Assembly (NCBI GenBank): GCA_015688915.1
Contig: JAATGX010000177.1
Span: 1 to 27,268 of the forward strand
Reading direction: 5' to 3'
Origin: Desulfuromonadales bacterium
GTDB lineage: Bacteria; Desulfobacterota; Desulfuromonadia; Geobacterales; Pseudopelobacteraceae
Length of the DNA: 27,268 nucleotides
Shown here one piece after another: positions 6,109 to 13,589 of this stretch. Each line of letters starts with the position of its first letter. Position 1 is the first letter of the stretch. The notes beneath the pieces were generated by a model. It did no database searches. It had not been told where the DNA came from and saw only the letters and a list, made by a program, of their open reading frames with translations. A program made the position numbers and the translations under genes.

Positions 6109-7659
6109 TTAATACCCGAGACCCGACGCGTTTTCCGCAGCACCCCCGGTTTCGACGGCGATCGGCGCCCGGTTCTTCACCGCAAAAACCTCGATCCCCG
6201 CCTTTGTCTCCAGGGGGCACACGTTCTCGCAGATGCCGCACCCATTGCAGATTTCCTCCACCACATAGGGTTCCTTTACCGTTTTGCGGACGCCGTCCAG
6301 TCCCATAACCTCGGTTTCCCGCGATCGAATGGCCTTTGAAGGAATGGGACAATGTTCCTCGCAGACGATACAGTCTGTCTTTCTGGCGAACGGCAGGCAG
6401 TGATTCTTGTCCAATACCGCTTTGCCGATCACCTGGCGACGCTTGACATCGGTCGAAAGCTTTGGAATCGCACCGGTGGGACAGACCTGGCCGCACAGGG
6501 TGCAGTTGTATTCGCAGTAACCAAGGCGCGGTATGACCAGCGGTGTATAGAGCCCCTCCATCCCCGCTTGCCAGGCTGCCGGGTAGAGGGCGTTTTTCAG
6601 GCAGACTTTCATGCATTCACCGCACCGCACGCATTTGTTTAAGAAGTCCTCTTCCTCGAGAACGCCGGGTGGGCGCAGCAGGCGCGATTCTTTTTCAGGA
6701 AGGCGAAAACGCGCCGGAATGGCCAGCAGCAGACCGGTAGCCATACCCCCCAGCAGTAACCGCCGCTCGGGCAAAAGAGGCCCGGCGATTTTAGGCCTGG
6801 CTGTCGGGCGGAATGAGATGCGCTGATGGGGACAATGCAACTGGCATTCCATGCAGAGGATGCACTCCTCCTTGACCAGTATGTCTTGATCGAAGGTGGT
6901 CGGGCAGAGTTCGCGGCATTTGCCGCAGTCGCCGCACAAACCCGGCGGGATGCGCTTGAATAGGGAAAAACGCCCCAGCCACCCCAGCAGTGTGCCAAGG
7001 GGACAGAGATTGCGGCACCAGTTGCGTTCTTCAAAATACTCCAATGCGATGATTCCCAGCAGAACCAGGGCCGAGAAGGCGGCCAGGGGATAAAACGTGT
7101 CGCGGAAGGGAAGCAGATAGGTGTGAAGGAAGTCATAAGCCGGTGCAATTGCATCGCGTTTTTCGCCTATCAGACGATAGAGCGAAACCCATCCCTCCCT
7201 CGCAGATAAGCCCAGAAGAGGGTACAGAAAGAACGTCAGCCCGCGCAGCAGAATGGCAATCGGATCCAGCAGCCCTGAAAGGTTGAGATTGAACAGTGAG
7301 GCCGACATGATTGGCAGCAGCAACCAGTATTTGAGGTTTCCCTTGAGCGCTCGTATCGGCAAGCGCCGGCGTTTCTTCGGGGTGAGCAGATCGAGAACCG
7401 TTCCCAGCGGACAGATCCAGCCGCAGAAAAAACGCCCCAGGATGAGCGTTGCCACAACCATCAGCACGGCCGGGAGCAACAGCCATGTCCAGGACTTGGA
7501 GGCCAGAAGGTAGCTCACAAGCACCAAAGGATCGGCTCTGAAGAAGGCATTCACGGCTGCATTGATCTCGTCATGGCCGCGGTATTCGGTTTGTACGAAC
7601 AGAGCCAGGAACAGCAGCAGGAAAGCCACTTGGCTTATACGGGCGGAGGTCTTCTTCAT
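6109..7659 (-). CDS. Membrane polyferredoxin, NapH-like N-terminus with several 4Fe-4S sites
   Basis: 516 aa from the ATG at 7657-7659, chosen because AAAGG lies 7 bases upstream. Earlier ATGs at 7665 and 7704 lack a usable SD. The N-terminal half has four to five TM helices with FFCGWICPLGT and a second NLCPLGT, the NapH/CcoG-like signature. Cytoplasmic or loop clusters follow: CGDCGKCRELCP, CILCMECQLHCP, then after another hydrophobic stretch CVRCGECMKVCL, CTLCGQVCPTGAIP, CIVCEEHCP and CNGCGICENVCP. It resembles a NapH-NapG type fusion that would carry electrons between the quinone pool and a periplasmic partner. The DUF362 gene lies 149 bp upstream on the same strand. The partner and substrate are unknown. 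Confidence 0.88.
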   Translation of the reverse strand: MKKTSARISQVAFLLLFLALFVQTEYRGHDEINAAVNAFFRADPLVLVSYLLASKSWTWLLLPAVLMVVATLILGRFFCGWICPLGTVLDLLTPKKRRRLPIRALKGNLKYWLLLPIMSASLFNLNLSGLLDPIAILLRGLTFFLYPLLGLSAREGWVSLYRLIGEKRDAIAPAYDFLHTYLLPFRDTFYPLAAFSALVLLGIIALEYFEERNWCRNLCPLGTLLGWLGRFSLFKRIPPGLCGDCGKCRELCPTTFDQDILVKEECILCMECQLHCPHQRISFRPTARPKIAGPLLPERRLLLGGMATGLLLAIPARFRLPEKESRLLRPPGVLEEEDFLNKCVRCGECMKVCLKNALYPAAWQAGMEGLYTPLVIPRLGYCEYNCTLCGQVCPTGAIPKLSTDVKRRQVIGKAVLDKNHCLPFARKTDCIVCEEHCPIPSKAIRSRETEVMGLDGVRKTVKEPYVVEEICNGCGICENVCPLETKAGIEVFAVKNRAPIAVETGGAAENASGLGY

Positions 7660-7808
7660 GTACATACCTTTTAAACGCCGCCTGACGCGGGCAATCTCAT
7701 CCATGGAGCCCGGTCAGACGGCGCATGCAAACGTGGTGAGAGTATTTCTGGTTACGTGCGATACGCACGACCGAACATGGCAAACATGGTGATTCGCGGC
7801 GTTACCGG

Positions 7809-8693
7809 TCAGACCCGCACGACCTTGATCCGTCCCAGGTCGATTTCGCCCAATCCCCGTTTGTGCGCGGCTACCGTTATGGGAATATCCGATGGTTTAA
7901 GGCCGAAAAGCGTGGTGGCAAAGGCGTCGGCGGCAACAATGTCCGTGGAGGCGATCACCTTGTTGAGCACCTTGACGTCGGCTTTGTTGCCGCCTTGCGG
8001 CCCATGGGCCGTCAGGATCCGGGTGGCGTCTATGACCGTCAGATGACTTTTTACGTGGGAATTGACATCAGCCAGGGCCACATCGATGTTCCGGTGGATG
8101 TAGCCGCGGTTCCCCCCCATGATCCCCATGACGTTCTTGAGGCCCAGGGTGAGCTTGGAAAGGCCGTGGTGTTTGGCGATCGGGACGTTGATGTAAACAT
8201 CTGCCGAAAGCGCCTCGTCGTAGAGATCCCATTCCTTGAGGAACTGGCCGTTAAGGGTCACTTTCTTGAACCGCTCCGGTTCGATCTGTTTGCACGCTAC
8301 GTTTTTCAGCCCCTTGAGCGCCCCTTCGATGCCGCTGTTGACGTAACAACGGCGTGCGTCGTTGCAGGTATAGTCGAATACCTTGACCATCTTGGCGCCG
8401 GCTGCCAGGCACTCTTCAACCACCGCCCGCACTACCAGGGGGTGGGTGTTGGCGGCCAGGTCGGTCGAACGATCCCATCCCATATTGGGCTTGACCACGA
8501 CGACATCACCGGCCTTTACGAAATGCTTCATTCCGCCAACAGCGTTGATGGCTTTACGGGTGATGGCCGCATAATCCTTGCCCTCCGCCACCGCTACCAA
8601 CGACGGTTCCTTTGCCGCCAAAGCATCCTTGAGTAAACTGGGTGCCAAAACCGAAGCGGCACCGGCCATCTTGAGAAATGATCGTCTGTCCAT
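7809..8693 (-). CDS. Tat-exported DUF362-domain protein
   Basis: 294 aa from the ATG at 8691-8693, set by AGGAGG seven bases upstream. A longer open frame to 8762 has no SD. The N-terminus MDRRSFLKMAGAASVLAPSL is a twin-arginine signal (RRSFLK), implying export in folded form, perhaps with a cofactor. DUF362 features include VVVKPNMGWDRSTDLAANTH, VKVFDYTCNDARRCY and the conserved NVPIAKHHGLSKLTLGLKN. The function of DUF362 is not settled; it often occurs with 4Fe-4S proteins, as here. The single Cys-rich spots are not ferredoxin motifs. It is likely in one operon with the polyferredoxin and is transcribed away from the AraC regulator. Confidence 0.88.
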   Translation of the reverse strand: MDRRSFLKMAGAASVLAPSLLKDALAAKEPSLVAVAEGKDYAAITRKAINAVGGMKHFVKAGDVVVVKPNMGWDRSTDLAANTHPLVVRAVVEECLAAGAKMVKVFDYTCNDARRCYVNSGIEGALKGLKNVACKQIEPERFKKVTLNGQFLKEWDLYDEALSADVYINVPIAKHHGLSKLTLGLKNVMGIMGGNRGYIHRNIDVALADVNSHVKSHLTVIDATRILTAHGPQGGNKADVKVLNKVIASTDIVAADAFATTLFGLKPSDIPITVAAHKRGLGEIDLGRIKVVRV

Positions 8694-8728
8694 GAAATTC
8701 CTCCTGGTTCGGTTGTGTCCGAAGTGCG

Positions 8729-8742
8729 AATTACGGGTAATT
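8729..8742. promoter_or_regulatory. Palindrome in the DUF362/araC divergent intergenic region
   Basis: AATTAC-GG-GTAATT is a perfect 14-bp palindrome 36 bp upstream of the DUF362 start. It is a candidate operator, perhaps in the 5' leader. The rest of the 8694-8960 spacer holds a possible araC -10 (TATATT, 8909-8914) but no convincing -35. Confidence 0.35.
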
Positions 8743-8960
8743 GGTTCTGTCTGCTCCTGCAAGCACCTGTTCCCCCGCCATGAGATCAGCGGATTTCCAT
8801 TGGCTAATATGACATACGGAGGGGTAAGTTCAATACACGTTCCCGCTGAAAACTTGCCCGTTTCTGTCGGGTGTCATAAAATTGGTTCATTATTACTCGA
8901 AAACTTGTTATATTATTTCGACAGATTGGAGTTTGTCCACGATAGCCGGAGGCGCGTAAC

Positions 8961-9863
8961 ATGGAAAATACGGTAGAGTCGCTCCAGAGAGAGCAGTTGG
9001 CTGAACTGCTGGGAAGCCTGACTCCCACGGAGGGGTTTTCTCCATCGCTTCTGGAAGAGGTCCGGTTCATACGGGCAAACAAGTCGACGTCACGGACCCC
9101 CATCGTATATGACCCGAGCATCATCATCGTGGGGCAGGGAAGAAAGAGGATCTTTCTCGGGGATCAAACCTACACCTATGATCCCTATAACTATCTGGTC
9201 CTTTCAGTGCCGCTTCCCTTTGAATGCGAGACAACGGCCACACCGGAGAAGCCGCTTCTGGCGGTCTCCATAAAGGTGGATCCCGGTGCCTTGAGTGAAT
9301 TGCTCATGGAAATGGATGACGATGGAAATGTCTCGGGCACGGTATGCGGGGTATACTCGACAGCATTGACCGACGAACTGGCCAGTGCCGCCATCAGATT
9401 GCTGGAATGCCTGAAGTCACCCATTGAGAGTCGCATTCTCGGGCCGCAGATCGTGCGGGAAATCACTTTTCGAGTGCTTCGCGGTGAACAGGGCGGCGCG
9501 TTGCGCGCGGTGGCATCCCGGCACAGCCGTTTTGGGCATATTGCCAGGGCCCTGCGCCGTGTTCACCAGGAATATCACAAGGAACTCGACGTTGAAACCC
9601 TGGCGCGAGAGGCGAATATGAGCGTATCGACGTTCCATCACAACTTCAAGGCGGTTACCTCCACCTCGCCGTTGCAATACCTCAAAAGTATTCGTTTGCA
9701 CAAGGCACGGCTGATGATGGTTCAGGACGGACTCAACGCGAGCACTGTTGCGCAGCGGGTCGGCTATCTGAGCGCATCACAGTTCAGTCGGGACTATAAG
9801 CGGTTTTTCAGCAACAGTCCCGCGAAAGAAAGCAGGGAGATGAGGTCCGTGCTGAAACCGTGA
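8961..9863 (+). CDS. AraC/XylS-family transcriptional regulator
   Basis: 300 aa. The ATG has GGAGG 8 bases upstream. Residues 1-190 form the AraC_N (AraC-type ligand-binding) domain typical of the CmrA/YqhC-like group (TPIVYDPSIIIVGQGRKRIFLG, YDPYNYLVLSVPLPFECET). Residues about 195-295 hold two helix-turn-helix motifs (LDVETLAREANMSVSTFHHNFK and ASTVAQRVGYLSASQFSRDYKRFF). Such regulators often control the divergently transcribed gene, here the DUF362/polyferredoxin set and possibly qor. The family YqhC regulates an aldehyde reductase, but the ligand here cannot be read from sequence. Confidence 0.93.
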   Translation: MENTVESLQREQLAELLGSLTPTEGFSPSLLEEVRFIRANKSTSRTPIVYDPSIIIVGQGRKRIFLGDQTYTYDPYNYLVLSVPLPFECETTATPEKPLLAVSIKVDPGALSELLMEMDDDGNVSGTVCGVYSTALTDELASAAIRLLECLKSPIESRILGPQIVREITFRVLRGEQGGALRAVASRHSRFGHIARALRRVHQEYHKELDVETLAREANMSVSTFHHNFKAVTSTSPLQYLKSIRLHKARLMMVQDGLNASTVAQRVGYLSASQFSRDYKRFFSNSPAKESREMRSVLKP

Positions 9864-9867
9864 CCGG

Positions 9868-9898
9868 GCCGGCGGCGTAGTTATTATTGGCCGCCGGC
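9868..9898. terminator. GC-rich hairpin after araC, possible terminator
   Basis: GCCGGCGGC and GCCGCCGGC form a perfect 9-bp stem with a 13-nt loop, starting 4 bp past the araC stop. No T tract follows on either strand, so intrinsic termination would be weak. It may stop transcription with Rho or protect the mRNA 3' end. Confidence 0.5.
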
Positions 9899-10191
9899 GA
9901 GAACGTATTATCCCCTGAACCTCCCAAAATTCCTCCAGGCAGTTCCTCTTCCCCGACATTCGATTGTGCGCCCATCCTCTGTTTTTGGCATCTACGAAAA
10001 CAATCGAACAAGTGCGTTTGACATTTGGCGGTTCCGAAATAAAATTTGTGTATACGAAAAAAATAATGCGCTGCGTTCATCGGAACGCTGCATGACTCCG
10101 CGATTATGGCGGAAGTGAAAGGGCCGGGACAGCTACTTCAGAATATCCCCATTTTGAAACGATTCACCAGGTGGAGCAATGGGAGGTTGCC
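9899..10191. other. Hydrogenase upstream region
   Basis: About 290 bp between the araC hairpin and hybS. It holds one sigma70-like promoter (10018-10045), two copies of TACGAAAA (about 9993 and 10053) flanking it, and a 29-codon open frame that runs into the hybS start. No sigma54-type GG-N10-GC element was found near the start. Confidence 0.5.
10018..10045 (+). promoter_or_regulatory. Sigma70-like promoter of the hydrogenase operon
   Basis: A perfect -35 TTGACA (10018-10023) is followed by a 16-bp spacer and TAAAAT (10040-10045, 5 of 6 to consensus). It lies about 145 bp upstream of hybS, leaving a leader of roughly 140 nt. Confidence 0.6.
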
Positions 10192-10195
10192 ATGA
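10106..10195 (+). CDS. Possible 29-aa leader peptide overlapping the hybS start
   Basis: An ATG at 10106 opens a 29-codon frame (MAEVKGPGQLLQNI...) whose TGA overlaps the hybS ATG as ATGA (10192-10195). This junction is the same kind as the coupled junctions in the operon at 20393. The peptide is basic and has no signal peptide. The SD is weak, so it may be a chance frame. If translated, it would couple to hybS, which has its own GGGAGG inside this frame. Confidence 0.3.
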   Translation: MAEVKGPGQLLQNIPILKRFTRWSNGRLP

Positions 10196-11316
10196 AGACG
10201 CAAGAATTTGATTCGATCGAACAGAAACTCGGGGGTATCTCCCGGAGGGATTTCATCAAGTTTTGCTCCGTCCTGGCGGTCGGGATGGGGCTCCCCCTCA
10301 GCGCGGGCGTCAAGATCGCCCAGGCCATTGCCAGTACGAGGCGTCCGCCGGTAATCTGGCTCTCATTCCAGGAATGCACCGGCTGCGTCGAATCGCTTCT
10401 CCGCTCCAACCATCCCACCCTGGAGCACCTCATCCTCGACCTGATCTCGCTCGATTATTCGGAAACCCTGAGCGCTGCGGCGGGCCATCAGGCGGAGAGC
10501 GCCAAGAACAAATCCATAGAGGAAAACAAGGGGCGCTTCATCCTCGTGGTGGATGGCTCGATTCCCACCAAGGACAAGGGGATATACTGCAAGATCGGCG
10601 GCAGGACCGCCCTGGAGATCCTGCAGGAAACGGCACCGCACGCGGGAGCGATCATTGCCATGGGGTCATGCGCCTCGTGGGGCGGGATACCCTCGTCCGG
10701 CCTGAACCCGACCGAGGCCAAGGGCGTGCCGGAAATTCTCACCAACAGGAAGGTCGTTACGATTCCGGGGTGTCCGCCCAACCCCCACAACCTGCTTTCC
10801 ACCATCCTGCATTACCTCACCTACAACAGGCTTCCGGAACTGGACAAGAAGGGGCGGCCCCTGTTTGCCTATAGCCGCTTGATCCATGAAAACTGCGAAC
10901 GGCGGCCTCACTTCGATGCCGGCAGATTTGCCATGCAATTCGGGGACGAGGTGCACCGGAGCGGCGGTTGCCTGTACAAACTCGGCTGCAAGGGGCCTGA
11001 AACCTACGCCAATTGCCCGACGATCCTGTTCGGTGAGACCGGCGCCGGTACCTGGCCGGTGGGGGTGGGACATCCCTGCTTCGGGTGCAGCGAGAAGGGG
11101 GTGGGTTTTTCCACGCCGCTGCACACCCTGGCAAACCTGAGTAATCTGACACCTCCCGTATTTTTCAGCGAGGCGTTCCCCAATAAGCAAGGTGTCTCTC
11201 CCGGCATCAAGTCCCTGGCCATGGGGGCCGGCGGCCTGGTTGTCGGAGCCGCGGGCGCGGCGGTGCTGACCAGCCTCCGGAGAAAAGACGGGGACGATGG
11301 GGACAAGGAGGAGTAG
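10192..11316 (+). CDS. hybS: [NiFe] hydrogenase small subunit, Tat-exported and membrane-anchored
   Basis: 374 aa. The start at 10192 is chosen because GGGAGG is 5 bases upstream. A Tat signal is at about 17-48 (ISRRDFIKF followed by a hydrophobic core). The Fe-S ligands of a standard group 1 uptake enzyme are visible: proximal cluster ECTGCVES (C62, C65), GSCASWGG and PGCPPNP; distal cluster HENCERR and GGCLYKLGCKG; medial cluster NCP...HPCFGC. The extra cysteines of O2-tolerant enzymes are not present at the proximal site, so it is probably O2-sensitive. A C-terminal hydrophobic helix (about 340-362) ending in a charged tail anchors it to the membrane. It carries electrons from the NiFe site to HybA/HybB. 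It is the first gene of the operon, with 2 bp to hybA. Confidence 0.96.
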   Translation: MKTQEFDSIEQKLGGISRRDFIKFCSVLAVGMGLPLSAGVKIAQAIASTRRPPVIWLSFQECTGCVESLLRSNHPTLEHLILDLISLDYSETLSAAAGHQAESAKNKSIEENKGRFILVVDGSIPTKDKGIYCKIGGRTALEILQETAPHAGAIIAMGSCASWGGIPSSGLNPTEAKGVPEILTNRKVVTIPGCPPNPHNLLSTILHYLTYNRLPELDKKGRPLFAYSRLIHENCERRPHFDAGRFAMQFGDEVHRSGGCLYKLGCKGPETYANCPTILFGETGAGTWPVGVGHPCFGCSEKGVGFSTPLHTLANLSNLTPPVFFSEAFPNKQGVSPGIKSLAMGAGGLVVGAAGAAVLTSLRRKDGDDGDKEE

Positions 11317-11318
11317 CC

Positions 11319-12320
11319 ATGACAATCACCAGGCGAAATTTCCTTAAAGGGGTCGCCGGCGGCGGACTGCTCCTGGCGACCGGCGTGCCGCCGGCACGGG
11401 CACGGGTGTCGACGGAGCTTCCGCCCCAGGCGGTGGGGCTGCTGTATGATGCGACCCTCTGCATCGGCTGCAAGTCCTGCATGGTCAACTGCAAGGTGCA
11501 CAACAGCGTACCGGGCGGCGCACTCTATAAGAAGGGGATGAAGTCCCCGCCTTATGAAAGCAAAGGCCTTCAGGGCAGCGACGGGATCTGGGACGCACCC
11601 CGGGAGCTTTCGGGGAAGACGCTCAACATCATCAAGGCCTACAGGAATGGCACGGCGGAGAAGAAGGACACGGCCATCAACGGCTATGCCTTTTTCAAGC
11701 AGCAGTGTCTCCACTGCATCTCTCCGGCCTGCGTCTCGGTCTGCCCGGCGGGCGCCTTCCGCAAGGACCCGGAGAACGGTTCCGTCTACTACCTGGCCGA
11801 CAGGTGCATCGGTTGCCGCTACTGTCAGCTTGCCTGTCCCTTCGGGGTTCCCCGCTACGAATGGGATTCGGCGTGGCCCGAGGTCCGGAAGTGCCAATTG
11901 TGCCGGCACCGTTACGCCGAGGGGAAGTACTCGGCCTGCGCCGAGTTCTGTCCCACCGGGGCCACCATCTTCGGCAAGGTCACGGACCTGCGGGAAGAGG
12001 CCAAGCGGAGGCTGATGCTGAAGCCGGGGACCCTGTACGACTTCCCGGTCCAGACCGTCACCTCGCGGGAGCGGACGCGCCGGGAGATCGCGGCGTATGT
12101 GGATGGCGTCTACGGCCTGAATGAGGTCGGCGGGACCCAGAACCTGATGCTCTCGGGGGTTTCCTTCGAATTGCTCGGATTCAGCAGGAACATCCCGCGG
12201 TTCGACCTCCCCTCCCTGACCTGGGCCTATATCGCCAAGATCCTGTGGATCCTCGGCGGGGTGTTCGTGGGCGGGACTGCAATCCATGCCGTTACGCACC
12301 GCAAGGAAAAGGGGGCATAG
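11319..12320 (+). CDS. hybA: HybA-like periplasmic ferredoxin subunit of the hydrogenase
   Basis: 333 aa, with AAGGAGG before the ATG. A Tat signal (TRRNFLKG) is followed by a hydrophobic core. Four 4Fe-4S motifs follow in order: CIGCKSCMVNC, CLHCISPACVSVCP, CIGCRYCQLACP, and CQLC paired with CAEFCP. This is the DmsB/HybA arrangement. A C-terminal TM helix (about 300-325, YIAKILWILGGVFVGG) fixes it to the membrane. It should pass electrons from the small subunit to the HybB quinone site on the periplasmic face. It starts 2 bp after the hybS stop and ends 2 bp before hybB, so the operon is tightly coupled. Confidence 0.95.
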   Translation: MTITRRNFLKGVAGGGLLLATGVPPARARVSTELPPQAVGLLYDATLCIGCKSCMVNCKVHNSVPGGALYKKGMKSPPYESKGLQGSDGIWDAPRELSGKTLNIIKAYRNGTAEKKDTAINGYAFFKQQCLHCISPACVSVCPAGAFRKDPENGSVYYLADRCIGCRYCQLACPFGVPRYEWDSAWPEVRKCQLCRHRYAEGKYSACAEFCPTGATIFGKVTDLREEAKRRLMLKPGTLYDFPVQTVTSRERTRREIAAYVDGVYGLNEVGGTQNLMLSGVSFELLGFSRNIPRFDLPSLTWAYIAKILWILGGVFVGGTAIHAVTHRKEKGA

Positions 12321-12322
12321 CC

Positions 12323-13528
12323 ATGCGCGATATGACACAATACATCGGCCCGCGATTAGGCGGTGTGGCCAACAAGTTGCTGGACGATTCCGTGAGCGCC
12401 AGGCTGGGGATCAGGATGGCGACCCCCTTCACCCTGGTGCTGTGCGCCCTGATAGGCCTGGCGGCGGTCGTGGCCGTGTACCGGTTGCTGTTCGGCATCG
12501 GTGCCGCGTCCAACTTGAACGACTTCTGGCCCTGGGGGCTCTGGATCGGTTTCGACGTCCTGGGAGGAGTGGCCATGGCGGCCGGCGCCTTCCTGATCGC
12601 CGGCGCCGTCCATATCCTGAACTGGAAAAAGTACCGGTGCATTGTCCGGGCCTCGATCCTGAACGCCTTTTTCGGCTACCTGCTGGCGGCCATCTCCATC
12701 ACCCTGGACGTGGGGCGCTCCTTTGTTATCTGGCATCCCCTGGTGATGTGGCAGATCAACTCGGTCATGTTCATCGTTGCCCTGCACCTCGTGCTCTACC
12801 TCTCCACCCTGGCCACGGAATCGAGCCCCATGGTATTCGAAAAGCTCGGCTGGCAGCGCACCCTGGACTTCGTCAACCGCTTCATGGTGGGGGCCGTCAT
12901 ATTCGGCGTGGCTTTGTCGCTGCTCCACCAGTCTTCCCTGGGGGCGAACTACCTGATCGTGCCGGGCAAACTGTCCCCCCTCTGGTACAACAAACTGCTC
13001 CCCTACAATTTCCTCGTGTCGGCGATCATGCTGGGGCTGGCCATCGTCAGCTTCGAGACCCTGCTCACCGGCAAGGTGTTCAGGCACCGGGTTCCGCGGG
13101 AAGTGGTCGAAGGCCTGGCCCGGGGGATGATGTTCGTCGGCGCCTTCTACCTGGTCATGAAGGTCTGGCACCTGGTCACGGGCCCCGGCATTGGGGCGGC
13201 GCTGGACGGGAGCTTCCTGGGGAACCTGTACCTGATCGAGATGACGGTGGGGGTGATCATGCCGCTCGCCATGCTCTCCTTCCGTTCCGTCAGGACCAAC
13301 CTGGAACGGATCTTTGCCGTGGATATCCTGGTGATCCTCGGGGTGCTGCTGAACCGGATGAATGTGGGGATCTTCGGGGTGTCCGAGTATGCCACTCGCG
13401 CGGGAGGGGACTATTTCCCGTCGCTAATGGAGATTGTACTGACGGTGGGCATGATCGCGTTCGCCATCCTGGGATTCAAGGTCTGCGCCAAATACCTGCC
13501 CCTGTTTCCCGAGGAGGGGCATCACTGA
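12323..13528 (+). CDS. hybB: HybB-like NrfD-family membrane subunit of the hydrogenase
   Basis: 401 aa from the ATG at 12323, preceded by AAGGAAAAGGGGG. About ten TM helices of the NrfD/PsrC/HybB type are visible, with WPWGLWIGFDVLGGVAMAAGAF early on and conserved HPLVMWQINS and ASILNAFFGYLLA segments. It lacks the heme-binding histidine pattern of HyaC-type cytochrome b, as expected for HybB, which exchanges electrons with menaquinone without heme. In E. coli Hyb this subunit allows proton coupling. Its gene lies between hybA and the large subunit, as in the Geobacter hyb operon order S-A-B-L. Confidence 0.94.
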   Translation: MRDMTQYIGPRLGGVANKLLDDSVSARLGIRMATPFTLVLCALIGLAAVVAVYRLLFGIGAASNLNDFWPWGLWIGFDVLGGVAMAAGAFLIAGAVHILNWKKYRCIVRASILNAFFGYLLAAISITLDVGRSFVIWHPLVMWQINSVMFIVALHLVLYLSTLATESSPMVFEKLGWQRTLDFVNRFMVGAVIFGVALSLLHQSSLGANYLIVPGKLSPLWYNKLLPYNFLVSAIMLGLAIVSFETLLTGKVFRHRVPREVVEGLARGMMFVGAFYLVMKVWHLVTGPGIGAALDGSFLGNLYLIEMTVGVIMPLAMLSFRSVRTNLERIFAVDILVILGVLLNRMNVGIFGVSEYATRAGGDYFPSLMEIVLTVGMIAFAILGFKVCAKYLPLFPEEGHH

Positions 13529-13589
13529 GAACCGGCAGCATGAATGGAACTGTGTCGCAACGCGCTGTTAAACGCATACGGAGGACGCC

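Noticed and set aside
9808..10080. Minus-strand frame with GG motifs (EEELPGGILGG), like a bacteriocin leader
   Set aside because: It overlaps the araC end and its hairpin, has GAGG with no spacing before the ATG, and there is no transporter or immunity gene nearby.
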